DNA from: Himantopus leucocephalus | Taxonomy: Eukaryota; Chordata; Aves; Charadriiformes; Recurvirostridae | Length of the DNA: 64,000 nt | Direction: 5' to 3' | NCBI GenBank assembly: GCA_003993805.1 | Contig: RSEF01000002.1 | Span: 9,430,667-9,494,666 of the forward strand | Part shown: piece by piece, positions 1 through 13,660 of the stretch | Layout of the letters: every line of letters begins with the position of its first letter | Position numbering within the stretch: the stretch's first letter is position 1 | Notes under the pieces: model-generated | What the model saw: the letters and a program-made list of their open reading frames with translations, nothing else | What the model was told of the DNA's origin: nothing | The model's database searches: none | Made by a program: the position numbers and the translations under genes

Positions 1-3000
1 GGGTTTTTTTAAATAGCAGTTTGAAATCCAAAGGTGACTTCTATATTGTTTGAGGCTACTGCTAGAACAGGTGTAAGATGATGAATTCCCCCAAAATGCT
101 TGTAATAATATAAAAAAATGTTGGCTTTCTAAATTGAAGACTATCCATCTTTTTTGTTTGATACTGTAACTAATCAGTGTGCGTCACTTCCAAATGTCTT
201 AAACTGCAAATTTTGCTTATTGCTCATTTTCACAGTTGTATTCTTAATGCTTAAAATAACAGAATTTACTTATAGGTCAAGTTAATGTCATTCTTTCTTA
301 CTGGTCTCTAGAAGGTGGTCTTCCTTTCCACCTACTAAGGAATAAGGATGTTGTTGTTAAGGATATTATTGCTGTGACATGGCTTTTAAGTATAGAAATG
401 AAAAATTTCTATATTTAGGTAGGTATTTAGGAAGAGTGATATAATACTTTTCTTATAACAAGTGCTAGAGGAAAAGATTTGGCTTGTTGTTTATTTGCTT
501 CTATCCAGTGAATTGGAAGAGGATTTAGTGGTGATCTGTAGTAGAACAAAACAGATGCAGATAAAGTCTAAGTGAAAGAATTGAACCATAGATTTCCTAG
601 CAAATCTCTTATTTTTATCCCATTAGATCGTTCATCCTGACGGACTAGTGAAATGCAGTCGGTGACCAAGCCCATCATCATTTCAGTAGAAAACAAAGCT
701 GTTCAAATCATGTCTCTATCCACACTTCAGCTGTGGAAGAGGGAGCGGTCAGGTTTGGATATGCTAAAACTCCTCTTTTCTTAGGGCCTGACCTGTGCTT
801 TCAGTTTGGTTAAAACTGACATTTCATGTGTATTGAGTGCATTGTCACTCAGGACCTTATCTGAAAAAATGCTTGAGCGTGTGCTTAACTTCCAGCTTTG
901 TGAGCCAGCCTGTTCATTTAACATAAACATCTGAATGTAGGTAAGACTCACTTCCAATTTTGACCCTGTGGCATCATGACAGCTAGGGAGGTCAGTGTTT
1001 GAGGTGTATTGCTTGCGTAGTCTTTGCTAGTAGCATTCGATGGTGGATGACAGGGACAGTTTATTTAGTGTTACATCTAGAGGTGACACAACTGAAGCTT
1101 GTAGGCATCCCAAATAATTTTGCTATTCAAATATTGTGTATGTTTTCCTGTTTCTGAAGTCTCTAAACAAAACCTCAGCTTCTCAAAAAATTTTAAAACT
1201 AGTAATCTAAGAGGAAGTGTTATCTATAGCTATATATTTTCAGATATGTGATAACTTTTTGTGGATAAGGTGCATGAAATTTTTTACTAATAAAGGACTG
1301 GTCTCTGCAGCAGTGAAGGCAATGTTATCTTGTAATTTGCTTTTGTGTACTGAGAACATTTTGTAGACCATTTTTCTTAGACCCATTGAGAAAGTTAAGT
1401 GAAGATGGGAGAGTTGTCATTGCATGTAAATGTTAGGATGTGTATGTGTAATTCTCTTTAAGAGTTGCTGAGCTCCAAAGCATAAGCGGTCAGGAGAGAA
1501 TAAACTGCTAAAACTGTACTTGCTCATCAGGAGGAGCCTTCTTGCAAAGTTCTGTAGCGTACAAAGTCTTTTACTTTATTAGTTTTTACTGTTGTAAAAG
1601 TCTCTTTAACCTGCGTTTCTGCAGGTTGCAATAAGGAAGCCAACAATTTTCCTATAGGCTTTCTTAGTTTGTTCATATCACTTGCGAAATGATTGGCACC
1701 AAACTTAGTACTGCGCTTTCCTTTTCTTTATTTTAATTGTTGCTAAGCCCTTCTGCCATGCTGTGTGCTCTTATTTTATGTTATATCCAGTGTGAGCAGA
1801 AGCTGTCCTCATATTGATCCTTGTGGTGACCTGCTAATCACTTCCCCTTGCCCCTTTTCCATTCACAAGGGCCTTCTTTCTTTGATATCCTCCCAGTCCA
1901 ATATACAGCTCCTTTCCAGTGCTGGGGATATTTAACTTTTAGATTCGGGCATCGAAAGGCCTTCTTAAATCTCAGGCAAATTATTTCCAAATCTGTTTAA
2001 TATCGGCATTTATCATATCCACACTGGCTGTAGTCATCTGGTTTTCCCATTCTGTGTCTCAATTACTTCTGATTGCATCCCACTAATTTTATTTCTTTTT
2101 GAGCCCACTAGTGAATAAGATCCTCTGTTTCCAAGGATTTTCATTATTTTTATGGTATATTCTTGTATTAAAAGCATTTGAGCATTGTTTCCAAGAAGGA
2201 TGGGAAAAGGAGGCACGACAGAAGGAAAAACTTACATGGATGAAGGAACTGGAAGAATGAAAGAAGAAAAGAGAAAGCAGAGAAGTCTATTGATCTCCCC
2301 CACAAATACAGTTTATAATTATAAGTTAGAGCTCCACGTGGAAGGAATCTATTTGTTTCTTCATTACATTATAAATGTAATGTAATACTCTTGCCAGGCA
2401 GTGTACAATATCTAAAGTATACTTGTAAATTATTTATTAGGTATCAATGCAGCTGGATTTTGGTTTGAACACTAAAGAGACTTAGCATATTTTGTTCATG
2501 ATGATCCAAAACCTGCAGCAGGGCCGATCTTTCTAGGCTGAGTCACTTAGGTAACATAACAAAATCAAAAGGCCTGGATGTTCAGAGGGCAGAGCATTTA
2601 CAGTGTGAATTGGGAAAAGTGCAAAAGTGGGTGCTCACCTTCTGATAACTCTTTATGAATAAACACTTTGCAAATAAAACAAAACAAATTGGAAAAAAGT
2701 TTGGAAAAACAAATTGGAAAAAAAAATGTAAGGTTTTTCTTCATACGGTTTAGTGTGTTAACTAGTTACCTTGCCGGCTTCTGTCAGGAGAAACCAGGCA
2801 AAAGAGGAGTCCTTGCATATATATGCTAGACATATGCTACTGTGATTGTTCCTTATTTTGCAATAAAGCCTTATAAGGAACTGGGACTTAAAATTCCACA
2901 TTCCACCGATCTGCTGTTTCCTTGATGCTAAGTGTAGACTGATTTGGAACTACTAAAATATAACCCCATTCAATAAACAGTGTAGGAAATTCCAATTTCT

Positions 3001-6000
3001 ACTGCTTATGGAAGCTTAGACTTAGTCTAAAGGTCACCTGAGGTCATTATGTATTGCATTATCTCTCAGTGCCTTTATCCTGGGAATTCCAGGAAGTCAT
3101 TTATCTCATGATACAATAGCCTTTGGTCAACAGTTCGTACCCTTTGTACGAAAAGTAGATAATGGCCAGTACTAACAATATTGTCCTGGGAGTATGAATT
3201 GTCAATCCTTCCCAGGAAGTCTGGCACATACTTGGGTATTTAGCATGAGTATTTGAGCTGACTTCATTGAGGGTCGGTTGTGTATGGCTTTGGGCATGGC
3301 ATTGACAGTGGTGTAGACACTGTGCCAATGCACATAAAGTTTGAGTAGATGTTTGCCAGCATAAACTTCACTCACTCAATTACTGACCATGTTTCTCTAA
3401 TGTGGAAAAATGTGGTGGAGAAAATTGTCCACAGTACGCTAGCAATTCCTTTACCATTCTTAAATGTTAGTCAAGGACAGCTGACACTTTGTCATCATGA
3501 ACAGTATTTCATAATGCTGATGTTATCAGGTTGCTGCTTAATTCCTCATCTGTCACCTTCGACCTTATCCTGGTGCTGGCTGAATAAATACACACTCTTC
3601 TTTTGTAGGCAATTTTAGAACAGTCAAAGAATTTTCTTATATTTCAGTTTTTCTGTTTGTAGTTACCCATTACCATTCTTTAAAGAGCCTGTTGATGTCA
3701 CATTTGTATCATCCACGTAAGTGAAAGAGCATAGCTGAGATCTGAAGTTCAGAAGCACGGAGTGTTTTGATATTCACTTTTCCTTGTCCTACTGCATTTT
3801 AAAAAACAAAACAATTCAGCTTCTGTTACCCTTTTATTTGGTGCTTGGAGAAGCCTTGAGAATTACTTTCCTGGAGATTGATGTCTGTTGTTCAGTCTCA
3901 GCTGAATGAGTAATATTGGCACAGGTAGGGGAAGCAAACGCTATGTGTTACACTGTACTACCCCTTTCCTCTTCCTCCAAGACTGTGCATTGAAACCAGA
4001 AACCCTGGAGAAACATGGTATGGATCTGACCATGGAGATCCGTGATTCACACAGCCTTATCGCCACTCATTTGGTGCTTTCTGTTGCTTGAGAATCCTTG
4101 AAAGCCTAAAGGCAACAAGCAGCAAGAGTTAGGATTCAGGTGGAGTTTGGGCTGTAAGAATCTGGACGATGAGATATTAGGAGCTGAAGTATGATCACCA
4201 GTGTATTTCCTAGAGATATTGATGTGAATAATCACAGGGGAAAGGAGCTGGTTTTTGTTAATGACTTTAGAAATACTCAAATAGCAAGATAGTAACAGCA
4301 TCTTGCAGCATCTTGTGACTTACTTTAGATTGGAATGTCCAGCTTAGAAGTGACAAGATCTGTGTTCCTTCAGACCTGGGGATCTCAGACATACGTCTTA
4401 CTAACACAGTCTGTTCTTTTTCAGATCTTTGCCACTATGTTCCTGTTTGTCTGCCATAATGAAACTCTTACGTGAATTAAATTCATTGGAAGCCATCTCT
4501 GAAAAACATAGCAATTTTTCCTGAGTATCTAACTCTAAAGACTCCAAGAGTGTGAAAACGCTTTGTTATGTTTTCACTGGGAAGTGGGAAAAGGACTCTG
4601 TGTTTTACATCCAAACCCCATTTTAATGCTCTGCAGTGCAAGTGAGCTAAGGAACGGTGTTTCTCGGTAGTAACATTCTTAAATAAAATACAGAAGTATT
4701 TTTTGTTGTCTTTGCAATATGCCCAGTACCTTCAGATGGATTTGGCTTGGGTAATGAATGGTATCCTATACCCAACCCTTAAGCAATGACATGATGATGT
4801 TACATAATGTTCTATTTTATTGGCAGCCCTAAAACTTTTCTCTTCTGGGAAGAAATTTCCCAGACTATATTCTCCCAAGAAGTATGTTTTAATATGGATC
4901 TCCCTGCTCCTTTTTTCTTCTGTTCAAAGAAAATGTCAGCTCTCTTTAAAATTGGCCAGGAAGCATTTGTAAGAGGTTAAGTGATACTACAAATATTCCT
5001 TAATTGAGTTTAGATGCATTCCATGCATTTTTACACCAGCATCAAAGAAAACATCCTTCCAAAGATAAGCAGCTCCTTCTCATATTTCAAAAAATCATCA
5101 CGTATTTTCATCAAGCTTTCAGGAATGAAAGCTACTGGACTGCAGTGTTGTCATAATAAAAAAGAAAGGTGCACACAGAGGTACTGTGATCCAAAGGTGA
5201 CAAGTGCTGAACAAATAGCGCGTGAAGACATCTTCCTAGCTGACAGCATCCGTCTCCATCGGTTATTGCTCTTGTACTGGTTCAGATATGTTTGATCAAC
5301 TTTCAAATGATTATCCTGGCAGGAGCAGGTGAAAACAGTCATGATACTTTGATTCAGAGTAAAGTACAAGGCAGTCTGAAGGAACCTTTCATTAGCAGTT
5401 GATACTCAGTTGACAGTGAGATTCACATGAGGAAGTTGGGATGAAAACAGTTTTCCATTTCCCTCCTTTGTAGGAGAGGTTTGGTCAGGGTAGTACGAGT
5501 GTAGCGAACTTCTGCTTACTGACTTGTGTATTAACACATCTGGTGTTCAGATTTACCACTGCAAGATATGAGTATAGAAGGGAGACCTGTTCTTTTTGTG
5601 CCATTTGTTTGTTTGCATCTAATATTTTCAGTTAACTTACATGGTCATTCTTTCACTTGGGTTTAATTTTTAAAAGCAACTTTGAAACACGCCTGTTCCT
5701 GTGATAAAACCAATGCAATTGTCTGTGTGCGATTTTAAAGCACTCCAGTTTCAAGCAGCTCAAACTAAAACTCAAGCTAAACCTTCCCAACAAGAAGTTG
5801 ATTATATTGGTAGCAATGATGTTATCCAATTAATCTTTTTATTCACTTTGTAAATCATTTGACAGATTGGTTCCAATTTCTGTGAATGTATTTCTTTTTC
5901 ATAAGTATTCACCAAATCATTCATGGCAAGTTAATTTCATTTTATGGCTGCTTCTGGGCTATTTCCCTGCTGTATCTTTGTTTTTCACTGTATATTTTGG

Positions 6001-9000
6001 GGATGGTTACCCAGTACACATGATAATAGTTTTGCTTTCTGAATAGATTACGTAGAGCTGTTGGTGCACATCCCAAGGTGTTCACATCGAGCATGAGTTT
6101 TGAAACGTTCTCCATTCATGCAAATGAAAATGAGTCCGGGTAAATATGCACGAATGATGATAAAGAGATTAGAAACCTAGTTAGTCTGAATAGTTTTTGG
6201 AATATGAATACTTCTTTTTTTCTGTATTTAACCAGCTCTAGTGTTAAATAATTTAATTTTATTGAAGAACAAGTTTTAAATTCTCGTTAACACTGAAGCA
6301 GATGAGGTCATGCCAGTAACTGCAGTGGGGTTATGGTTGCACTGTATATTTCATTTAAAAATTCTTGGAACCTGCTTTTTTATTTTTTTATTCCAAGACA
6401 CCTTAAACAAACAGAAAAGAACAAAAGGCTACATAATACAATCAGGCCAGTGGTGTATTTTCATATTGCTAATATCTGTGCTTCTTTTCAGTATTTGTCT
6501 GATCTCTTTGTCTCATAATTTCTTGCACCTCCCATTTCATTTACCTGACATCCTACATCTCTTCATCACCTCTGATGCTTTACAATATTATTTGACCCTA
6601 AACTTTGAGTGACAACCTAGCTTAATCAGATGGTTGGGTTTAGCTGGCTGCTGACAGTTGTTATCCTATACACATTTGAGAAAGAAGTGCCTTTTGTACT
6701 ACTTTACATTTTACTTTTGCATTTTATCAAATATTCATATTTTGTCACTATGATAACCTATTAAAAATTCTCTCCTCTGCTACTAGGAAATGCGTTTTTA
6801 AAAAGTAAATAAATGCTCATGCAGGCTTTAAGGGTGGTTATTTTTGCACTTCCTCCTCCCAGTTTCATCAAAGAGACAAACTCTTCTGTTGTTCTGTCTC
6901 TTCCCTGAACCATGAATTACCAAGATTGAACCATGTTGGTGCATCATGAGAGGTGAAGGCTGGTTGGAGAAGTTGAGCTGTGAAACACGGTAGAGAGGGT
7001 ACAAATGGCAAGCAAAATCGTATTTTGAATTTTTTACTGTGCCACATTTACACAGTTGCATCAAAATTGGATTGGCTCCTAACCGGAATAAAAGATAATG
7101 AAATATTAAAAAAAAAATCTGCATAGCTAGATTCTACAGGACCTCTTCTGCTTTTCTTATATTAAAACCAGGAACTCATATGAATAATGTACATTTTCTG
7201 CAATACCTTCTCAGTTTTTCCTGCAATTGAACAAGACCTAGCATGAGTCAATGTTTCATTACTTATAAAATTGTAAAAGGGCTCCAAACCTTATTCTGGA
7301 TGCCTTGGCATAATATTCTTCAACAAGCATGTGACAGTAGAGTTCTCTTCTGGTATCAATAAATAGTTACAGCGAGCACGATTAACTGAAATGTGCTCCT
7401 ACAGGTAACACCCTCAACAAAGTATTCCTTTAGAGACAAAATTGCCAGGAGCTGAAAGGCCTCAGCACCTTTGCGGCTGTTGTTCTGGGTTTGTAAGCTC
7501 CGGCTCACAGTGCATGTCTGATTGAGAGCCCTGACATCTTCAAAGTTTATTACCTTTGTTGTCCATTTTTACGGTCTTTGTTCACTACACTTGCAAATAC
7601 CCCTCCTGTGTCCTGACGACTCCTTTAGCAAAAAGAAGTGTATGAGGAAAAGCCTTGAGTCATTTGGTTTTTATTTGCTGTAATAACGAGCTGCATTGTT
7701 GACTCTCGATTGCTTTCAGTGAGGAAACTTTGTTTTAATACATCTTTCATTGCTTGGTTGTAGTGTGATGCTCAGGTCAGTTGTTGTAAATTTGCCTTGT
7801 GGGGGATACCTGGTTATTGACGCAATGGGTATGAAGAAATGAATAATCTTTCCACTGTTTCTTGTTGTTGTTCTCTTGATTCTGATCTAATTTCTGACTG
7901 CACTGGCAATGGTCTTGAAAGCAATGGAAAGCTTCTTAAAAGTAGGAATAATTAGTGAGACACATTTTGTGAGGATATTTTGAGTATGAATGAATTCTGA
8001 CACAAGAAGGTGCACCCTGAAAGTGGAAATTTTAAAATTCCAACACGTGCTCTTTCACCAAATGCCTAATTCTCTATTATATGTCACAAATTTGAAAATC
8101 TTATCTTCTTTTTTTTTTTCTTTTTTTGACAGTGGCACATTAGAGGGCAACTCAGAGTCTTTGGTCCATGAAATGTCCATATTCGCTCTCAATGTAAAAT
8201 CAAGAAAGAATATAAAGCCCAAAGGTAACCAAAAATACATCAATAAAACTTTCAGACACTATAACAATTGAATAAGTGGTGTTCTTTTCAGAGAAGCAGC
8301 ATTTTTTATTCCCACAACAGATTTACTGGTCATCTTGAGGGTGTATCATTTCAGATGAAACTGAAGCAACACACAGCAAAATGCTTCACAGATTTGGGGT
8401 ATCTTGGCTGTCAGAGCGACTTTCCTTACAGTGACATCCCCTGCAGTGCAGATGCCTGCCCAGTTTCAGCTGTCTCTAGGTAGTGGTGAGACATTACAGT
8501 GATAGCACAGACGCAGAAGATTCTTGCACTGGAAAATTTGTAATAAAAAGCTGTTTTCTTTCACCTGCGTTTACTCCATAGGGCATATCCTTTTGCCTGC
8601 ACAGCTGAAGTCATCATTATTCTTATCAAATGGTTGTCCTGTTTGTCAGCGTGACATCTAGCACTTCACTGCCACCGGGAGAGGTCATGTTTGGAAAATG
8701 CTCGGTTGCTCCCATGCCCTTGGGATGGTTATGTACTGTAGAATTCTTACAGTTTAACCTGATGTTTTTCTTTATTTTACCATGCCTGTTTTCCTTCACT
8801 GAGGTTGACTCCAAGGATTTTTTTTTGGCCTTTCTGTGAGAAAACATGACACCTAAGGCTTTTCTTACAGTTTATGTACATGAAAATGTGAAGAGAGATC
8901 AGGCAGAAAATTTAAATGCCGCCACTTGCATAGTGGACAATTGTAAATCCCTACAAAGTAAAGCTAATTAAAGTCTCTATCTTCCCTAACTGACTATTCA

Positions 9001-9560
9001 TGCTCTATCTTACTCCAAAAATGCCAGGTACACGGGGGATTAGTGAGTGCCTGCATTAACAGGCATCAAGTAACCGAGCAAGATGTCCAAACTCCTGTGA
9101 TTCATTGGAGATGTTTATATTTTTCCAGCTGGAGTGGGCATTCCTCAGCTCTGGGAAAGCAGGGAGGGAAGTACACCACACCTCCAAATCCCATTTACTT
9201 TCTCCTTTCCCACAGGAGAGAATCACTGTGTTGAGAGACGAGGCGGTTAGAAGTTAATTGCAATTTAATTACCCCTCATGTATACCTTTGCAATGGGAGG
9301 AAAAGACAACTTCTCGGTCACTATCTTCATGCTTTCAGAAATAGCCTGTAGAGGCTTTCAAAAGAGTTCTGTAAAATTGGGGTGCACTTGTTACACATAC
9401 AATCAAGCGGGTCCCCTAGTCTTGCTCTCACAAATGCCATGGGGCAGCATGGTTTTTTTTGTGAAATGTGTCGGGTCTGTGATTAAAACTGTAAGATTTC
9501 TGAGACAAGCTATGTATTTTTGTCAACCAATTAACACAATACTAATGAAAATATTACCAG
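1..9560. other. AT-rich non-coding DNA, no gene seen
   Basis: I see no supported gene in this stretch. All open frames are at most about 100 codons, overlap each other on both strands, and lack recognisable domains. Small-scale structure includes a 9-bp inverted repeat with a 3-base loop at 2362-2382, a duplicated A-rich unit around 2684-2728, and a short poly-T run at 8109-8119. There are no tRNA or rRNA signatures and no young transposon ends. It is most simply intergenic or intronic DNA. Confidence 0.7.
2362..2382. repeat. Short perfect inverted repeat
   Basis: CATTACATT at 2362-2370 is the exact reverse complement of 2374-2382, separated by ATA. It lies in AT-rich DNA, where such a match can arise by chance. 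No function is inferred. Confidence 0.6.
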
Positions 9561-9677
9561 TTTTATTTATTATTTCTAGGATGTTGACATGTAGGGTGAG
9601 GTCTTCATTCCTCCAGGTGCTGTACAAACATGAAATAAAGGGGCAGCCCCTCTCCAAAAGAACTTAAAATCTTAAAT
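9561..9677 (-). repeat. Ancient amniote interspersed repeat remnant (family not assigned)
   Basis: The stretch GGTGCTGTACAAACATGAAA (from 9616), followed by a CAGCCCC...CCAAAAG...CTTAAAATCTTAAAT tail, matches a common sauropsid repeat. As I recall it, that repeat's consensus runs 'tagattgtaagctcttt...tttgtacagcacctagcacaatgggg' on its sense strand, so this copy is in minus orientation. The start of the copy, near the TTATTTATT at 9562, is diffuse. The copy is heavily mutated, which fits an old insertion. A related copy in the other orientation lies at 36770-36862. The family name was not checked against a repeat library. Confidence 0.55.
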
Positions 9678-10734
9678 ATTCTCTTAAGGGTAAAAATTTC
9701 AGTTAAACTTCTGAAAATCTAACCTATTCTACGGCCATGGTCTGTTTTAAAAATATTATAGTTATTAGGCTGATAAAGACTGCCTTTTAGCAGGTTTTTA
9801 TTGTCCTGTTAACTTGAAAATACCATTATTGTAATATGATTTTTATTATTACAGTCAAAGATTGGCTTGATTTTACAGGATTGGGTGTAATTGGTTTTTA
9901 TAGAAGCCTCTATAGTGAAGTGCAAATATTTATCTGAACTCAAAAGCGCGTGTGGCGGTATAAGATTGTAGTTTTCTCAATGTACCTGGTACAGAGGTCA
10001 GGTGAAAATATGTGTAACAGAGTAAATGTTAGAACCAGCATTTTCTGGGGAAGATTGATGTGTAGTAGATACGGCAGAAGACTGAGTTTCAGGAATCAAG
10101 TGCGGCTTTTTTTGTTGTTGTTTTCCTTGTAAAATGTTTTAAATTCTTGTGTGAAAAGGCCTAGGTAAATGCTTAGTATTGGCTTGTTCCCATTTCTTCC
10201 ACTAGCTCCTTGTTTAACTAGGGACTAATAATCACTTAGCTTTTGTATTGCTGAGTTTACTCATGAGTGTATTCACTGGGAGTATTTTGTCAGAGGTGTT
10301 TTTAAGTTCCATTTCTTTTTGAATCTGAAGATAAAAGGCTTTATTTTAATAACTGTCTAATTCCTGAAGCAACACTAACATATTAAGTAAAACAGTACAT
10401 AATTTTTATGGTGTCTTCTATTAAAAATGCTAAGCCCTGAATGTATTTTACGGGCATATGTTTTCTCCTTCATATTTAAAGAATGGGAAAGAAAGATGTA
10501 TGCTACTAGAATTTTTGAAATGCAAGAAAAGCTGATGGCAACACACTTGGCGCATCTACAAATGGTGCTCTGCAAGGCTCTGAAGCCTGTGCACTACTCA
10601 TTTTAAACTGCAAACCACAAAATTTAACCTTGGACACCCTATGGGATAATTTGGCACTACCTGAACAAAGTCCTTGGGGGAAGTGGCAAGACTAATACTT
10701 TGTGCTTACAATGCCTTCCCACTGGAATGGCTCT

Positions 10735-10800
10735 TAGTAGGGCATTTTGCAGATGAGGAAATTGAAATACAGAGGAGAGGCGAGGCTCCAATGCAATGAG
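10735..10800 (+). repeat. MIR/L3-like ancient repeat remnant
   Basis: The sequence GCATTTTGCAGATGAGGAAA followed by TTGAAATACAGAGG resembles the conserved core shared by MIR-type SINEs and related old repeats ('cattttacagatgaggaaactgaggcacagag'). Only about 35 bases are convincing; the flanks have decayed. It could be an unrelated chance match, but the run of agreement is long. Confidence 0.45.
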
Positions 10801-11603
10801 ACACTGAAGCACATCTTTATTATGAATGATTGTTCTTTAACTTAAAATTAAGCATATGCTCACACGTTATGCTGGTCTGGGGCTGAATTGCTTGTTTAAG
10901 GTTCAGCAGACAGTTCCAGCATTAAGACTATTGGAATCTGTTGATTCTTGGTACTCTGCTCTTTTCCTAGATCATGGATAACATCAACACCAGAGATGAG
11001 AAAATGCAATCATTAGAGAAGAATAAACCTGACCAGCAGGTGGTTAACACTTTTACAGAATATGACATTTTCCATCTTTACTGGCATTTAACAACCAAGA
11101 GACACTGATGGTCATGGAAGAGAATATACTATGAGAAAAAAATGCAGTTAAGGGCATTCCATGCGCAATTCAAGGCTATATGTGCATTGAAGAAAGACCA
11201 TTGAACTCTCCTGAGAAGAGTAAAGTCTTTAGTAATAGTGTGACATTGCCATATGATGTGATTATTGTGCTCTTTGGCATTAATCCTCACTAATGCTGAC
11301 TGAAGTTTTGTGCATGCAGCTGTATGAAATAAATATGTGCATTTGCCAAAGAATTCCTGCAGATCAACAACTTTTGTTACAAAAAAAGTGTATAGTGTTC
11401 AGCGGACACTTTAGCAATAACGTATTTTTCTGCTTTTATAAAGAAGATGTAAATTGTGTGGTTGCAGTGTGTTTGTACAGCTAAGATATTTTATTGATAT
11501 CAGGTTACCCCAAAGTCCAGCTTTGGGCTTTGGAAAGGACCGAATGGTTTCTGAAGGTTTTGGGGTTTGGTTTGTTTTTGGCTGTTTTTTTTTTTTTTTT
11601 TTT

Positions 11604-11703
11604 NNNNNNNNNNNNNNNNNNNNNNNNNNNNNNNNNNNNNNNNNNNNNNNNNNNNNNNNNNNNNNNNNNNNNNNNNNNNNNNNNNNNNNNNNNNNNNNNN
11701 NNN
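11604..11703. other. Assembly gap of 100 N inside a poly-T run
   Basis: Exactly 100 N follow 19 T (11585-11603) and precede 18 T (11704-11721). A round 100-base gap is the usual placeholder for unknown size. The homopolymer on both sides suggests the assembler stopped in a long T tract or T-rich repeat. Open frames across it that read as poly-Phe with unknown residues are artefacts. Confidence 0.95.
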
Positions 11704-11991
11704 TTTTTTTTTTTTTTTTTTGACAGGATTAAAGAATGTAAAGGACTATTTGTACTAAACAGATTAAGCTGTTAGTAAACATGTCCCCTTTAAATTAAGT
11801 GGTGGTGAGGACAAAGAAAGTGCTTTGTTGTTGTCAGATGGATTTGTCTTAAGTCAAATGGGCAAACAAGTTAAACATCAGTCCTCTTTAAATCCCTAAT
11901 GGCTCTGCAGATTAAATCTCAAAAGGTCTGTAAAATGAGTAAAAAAATTAAATTGCTTTACTTCTTCCTGTCGTTTACTTTGGCTAAAGCA

Positions 11992-12033
11992 TTTTTCTTC
12001 TTCCTTTTCTTTTTTCTTCTCTTTTTTCTCCTC
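11992..12033 (+). repeat. Polypyrimidine tract
   Basis: A nearly pure T/C tract of about 42 bases precedes ATCCAG. It resembles a strong splice-acceptor context, but no convincing exon follows. It could also be a simple low-complexity tract. Confidence 0.7.
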
Positions 12034-13621
12034 ATCCAGCTTTAGAGAACTTTGTTTTCAAACTGCATTAGCATACAGACAAATATTAAACAAGAATTTC
12101 ACTTCTCTACAGTCTTGTCACTTGTGATGAATACATCCTTGCTCCGTAAGTGCTGGTGACACATCATTGTGGCAGCTTCTGCCTCTCAACAGAAGGATAA
12201 TTAATCTTGCTATCAACACTCCTAAACAGGGGTAGCTAGTTCAAAGTTTTATTCCATAGAGCTGCTTTGTGTGGGGTGGGATTCCTTCATTTGAAATTGC
12301 TGCCTGTGAATCGTGGCCTTCCTGTGATTAGCTTTTCTTTAATGCTGGGGTTGTTGATCTGTGTGGGAGCACCAAAACGAGCAGGCTTTGTGCTGTTCTG
12401 ACCTGGAACTTTTATGCCTTAATAAAGTGGGTGGATGCAGCGTGCAACTCAGAAAAGATACTGAGAGCTAAGGTGGCCTCGTAGGAGTGTGGAAGTGAAT
12501 TCAAGGTGTCATTCTGTAGATTCTTCTTCCATCCGACTGACCACAGTGGGAGTTTGGGTGGTTTGGTTTCTGGCAGGAAGAGATCTGGGGTGAACACGTT
12601 GCTTATACATCCCAGCTATGAGTGTGAAAACATTTTCTATGCGCGCCCAACAGCTGTCAGCATCAGAAGTATTAGAAGGAGGACAGACTGCTAGCTCGCT
12701 AAGCATTTAAGACTGAGTATTCACAACTTTTTCCCCCATGAATTTCATTATTCTAGCAGCTCAGTGATGATGAAAATCAACCAACAGAGTATTTGCTCCA
12801 GTTGGATTTTCATTCAGTTTATTAATGATAAAGAAACCCAACTTCATGCATATTAAAGGAGCGTTGATTGAAGGTCACAGAGGTGTTAGCTGTGGTGTCC
12901 TGGCTAAATTCCAGTTGGCTAATTACAATCTGCCTTCCTAAAGCTCCCTTGTAGTTTCATTATTTAGATCATTAGCTCTTTATATTTTGTTCCAAACTCT
13001 TAGTAGCACAGCTTTATTTTTGTTAAAGAGCTTTCACTGTTGAGCATGTTGGTTCATAAGAAGGCAAATGGTGAAGCCAACTTTCTGCCTCTTTGAACGC
13101 AATATCAATGCTATAGCTATGGGGTTTAAGTGGGAACACATCTAGCACCAGTAAAAAGCAACCGAGGCATGTTTTACAATGTCATGTCACGCTCTGTGAC
13201 TGTCATTTGCTGTACTAGAATCAGATAGCACACATATGAAAAGATGTATCTCTTTGCTCTTTTCTTCCAGGTATCTAAACACATCATTTGACATGATTTT
13301 TCGCCCCACTCTTTCATTTTTGAATTGCATGCTACTTTTTCTTGCTTGCCTGGTACTTTCTACCCTTCTGGCAAGCATCCTTTTTTTGCAAAGATTTGTT
13401 GAACCAAGCAAGTCAGATGGGCAATCTATTTTTGCTGCTTATCTCGTACCAGTTGCTTTTTCCAAAGGCGCGTGAGCTATCTGTGGCCCTTCTAAAGGGA
13501 TCATGCTAGGAAATAGATAGGAATATGTTTTCTATTTGATGGTGCAGAATATGATTGCCCTCCACTCCAGACAAATCTCTGTTTGGTCAGACCTCCCAAA
13601 GCTCTCTGTGGGAGAAAGATG

Positions 13622-13660
13622 GGTTCTGTACTCAGTTCTGTACTTGGTTCTGAACTCAGG
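13622..13660 (+). repeat. Short imperfect tandem repeat
   Basis: Three adjacent units of roughly 12-13 bases share the core GTTCTG(T/A)ACT. This is a small local duplication with no other signal. Confidence 0.6.

Noticed and set aside
10960..11108. Possible small exon after CTCTTTTCCTAG, starting with an ATG
   Set aside because: The 44-codon frame has no known similarity and no good 5' splice donor; an acceptor-like sequence alone is common.
11454..11775. Frames with long runs of unknown residues and Phe
   Set aside because: Artefacts of the 100-N gap and flanking poly-T.
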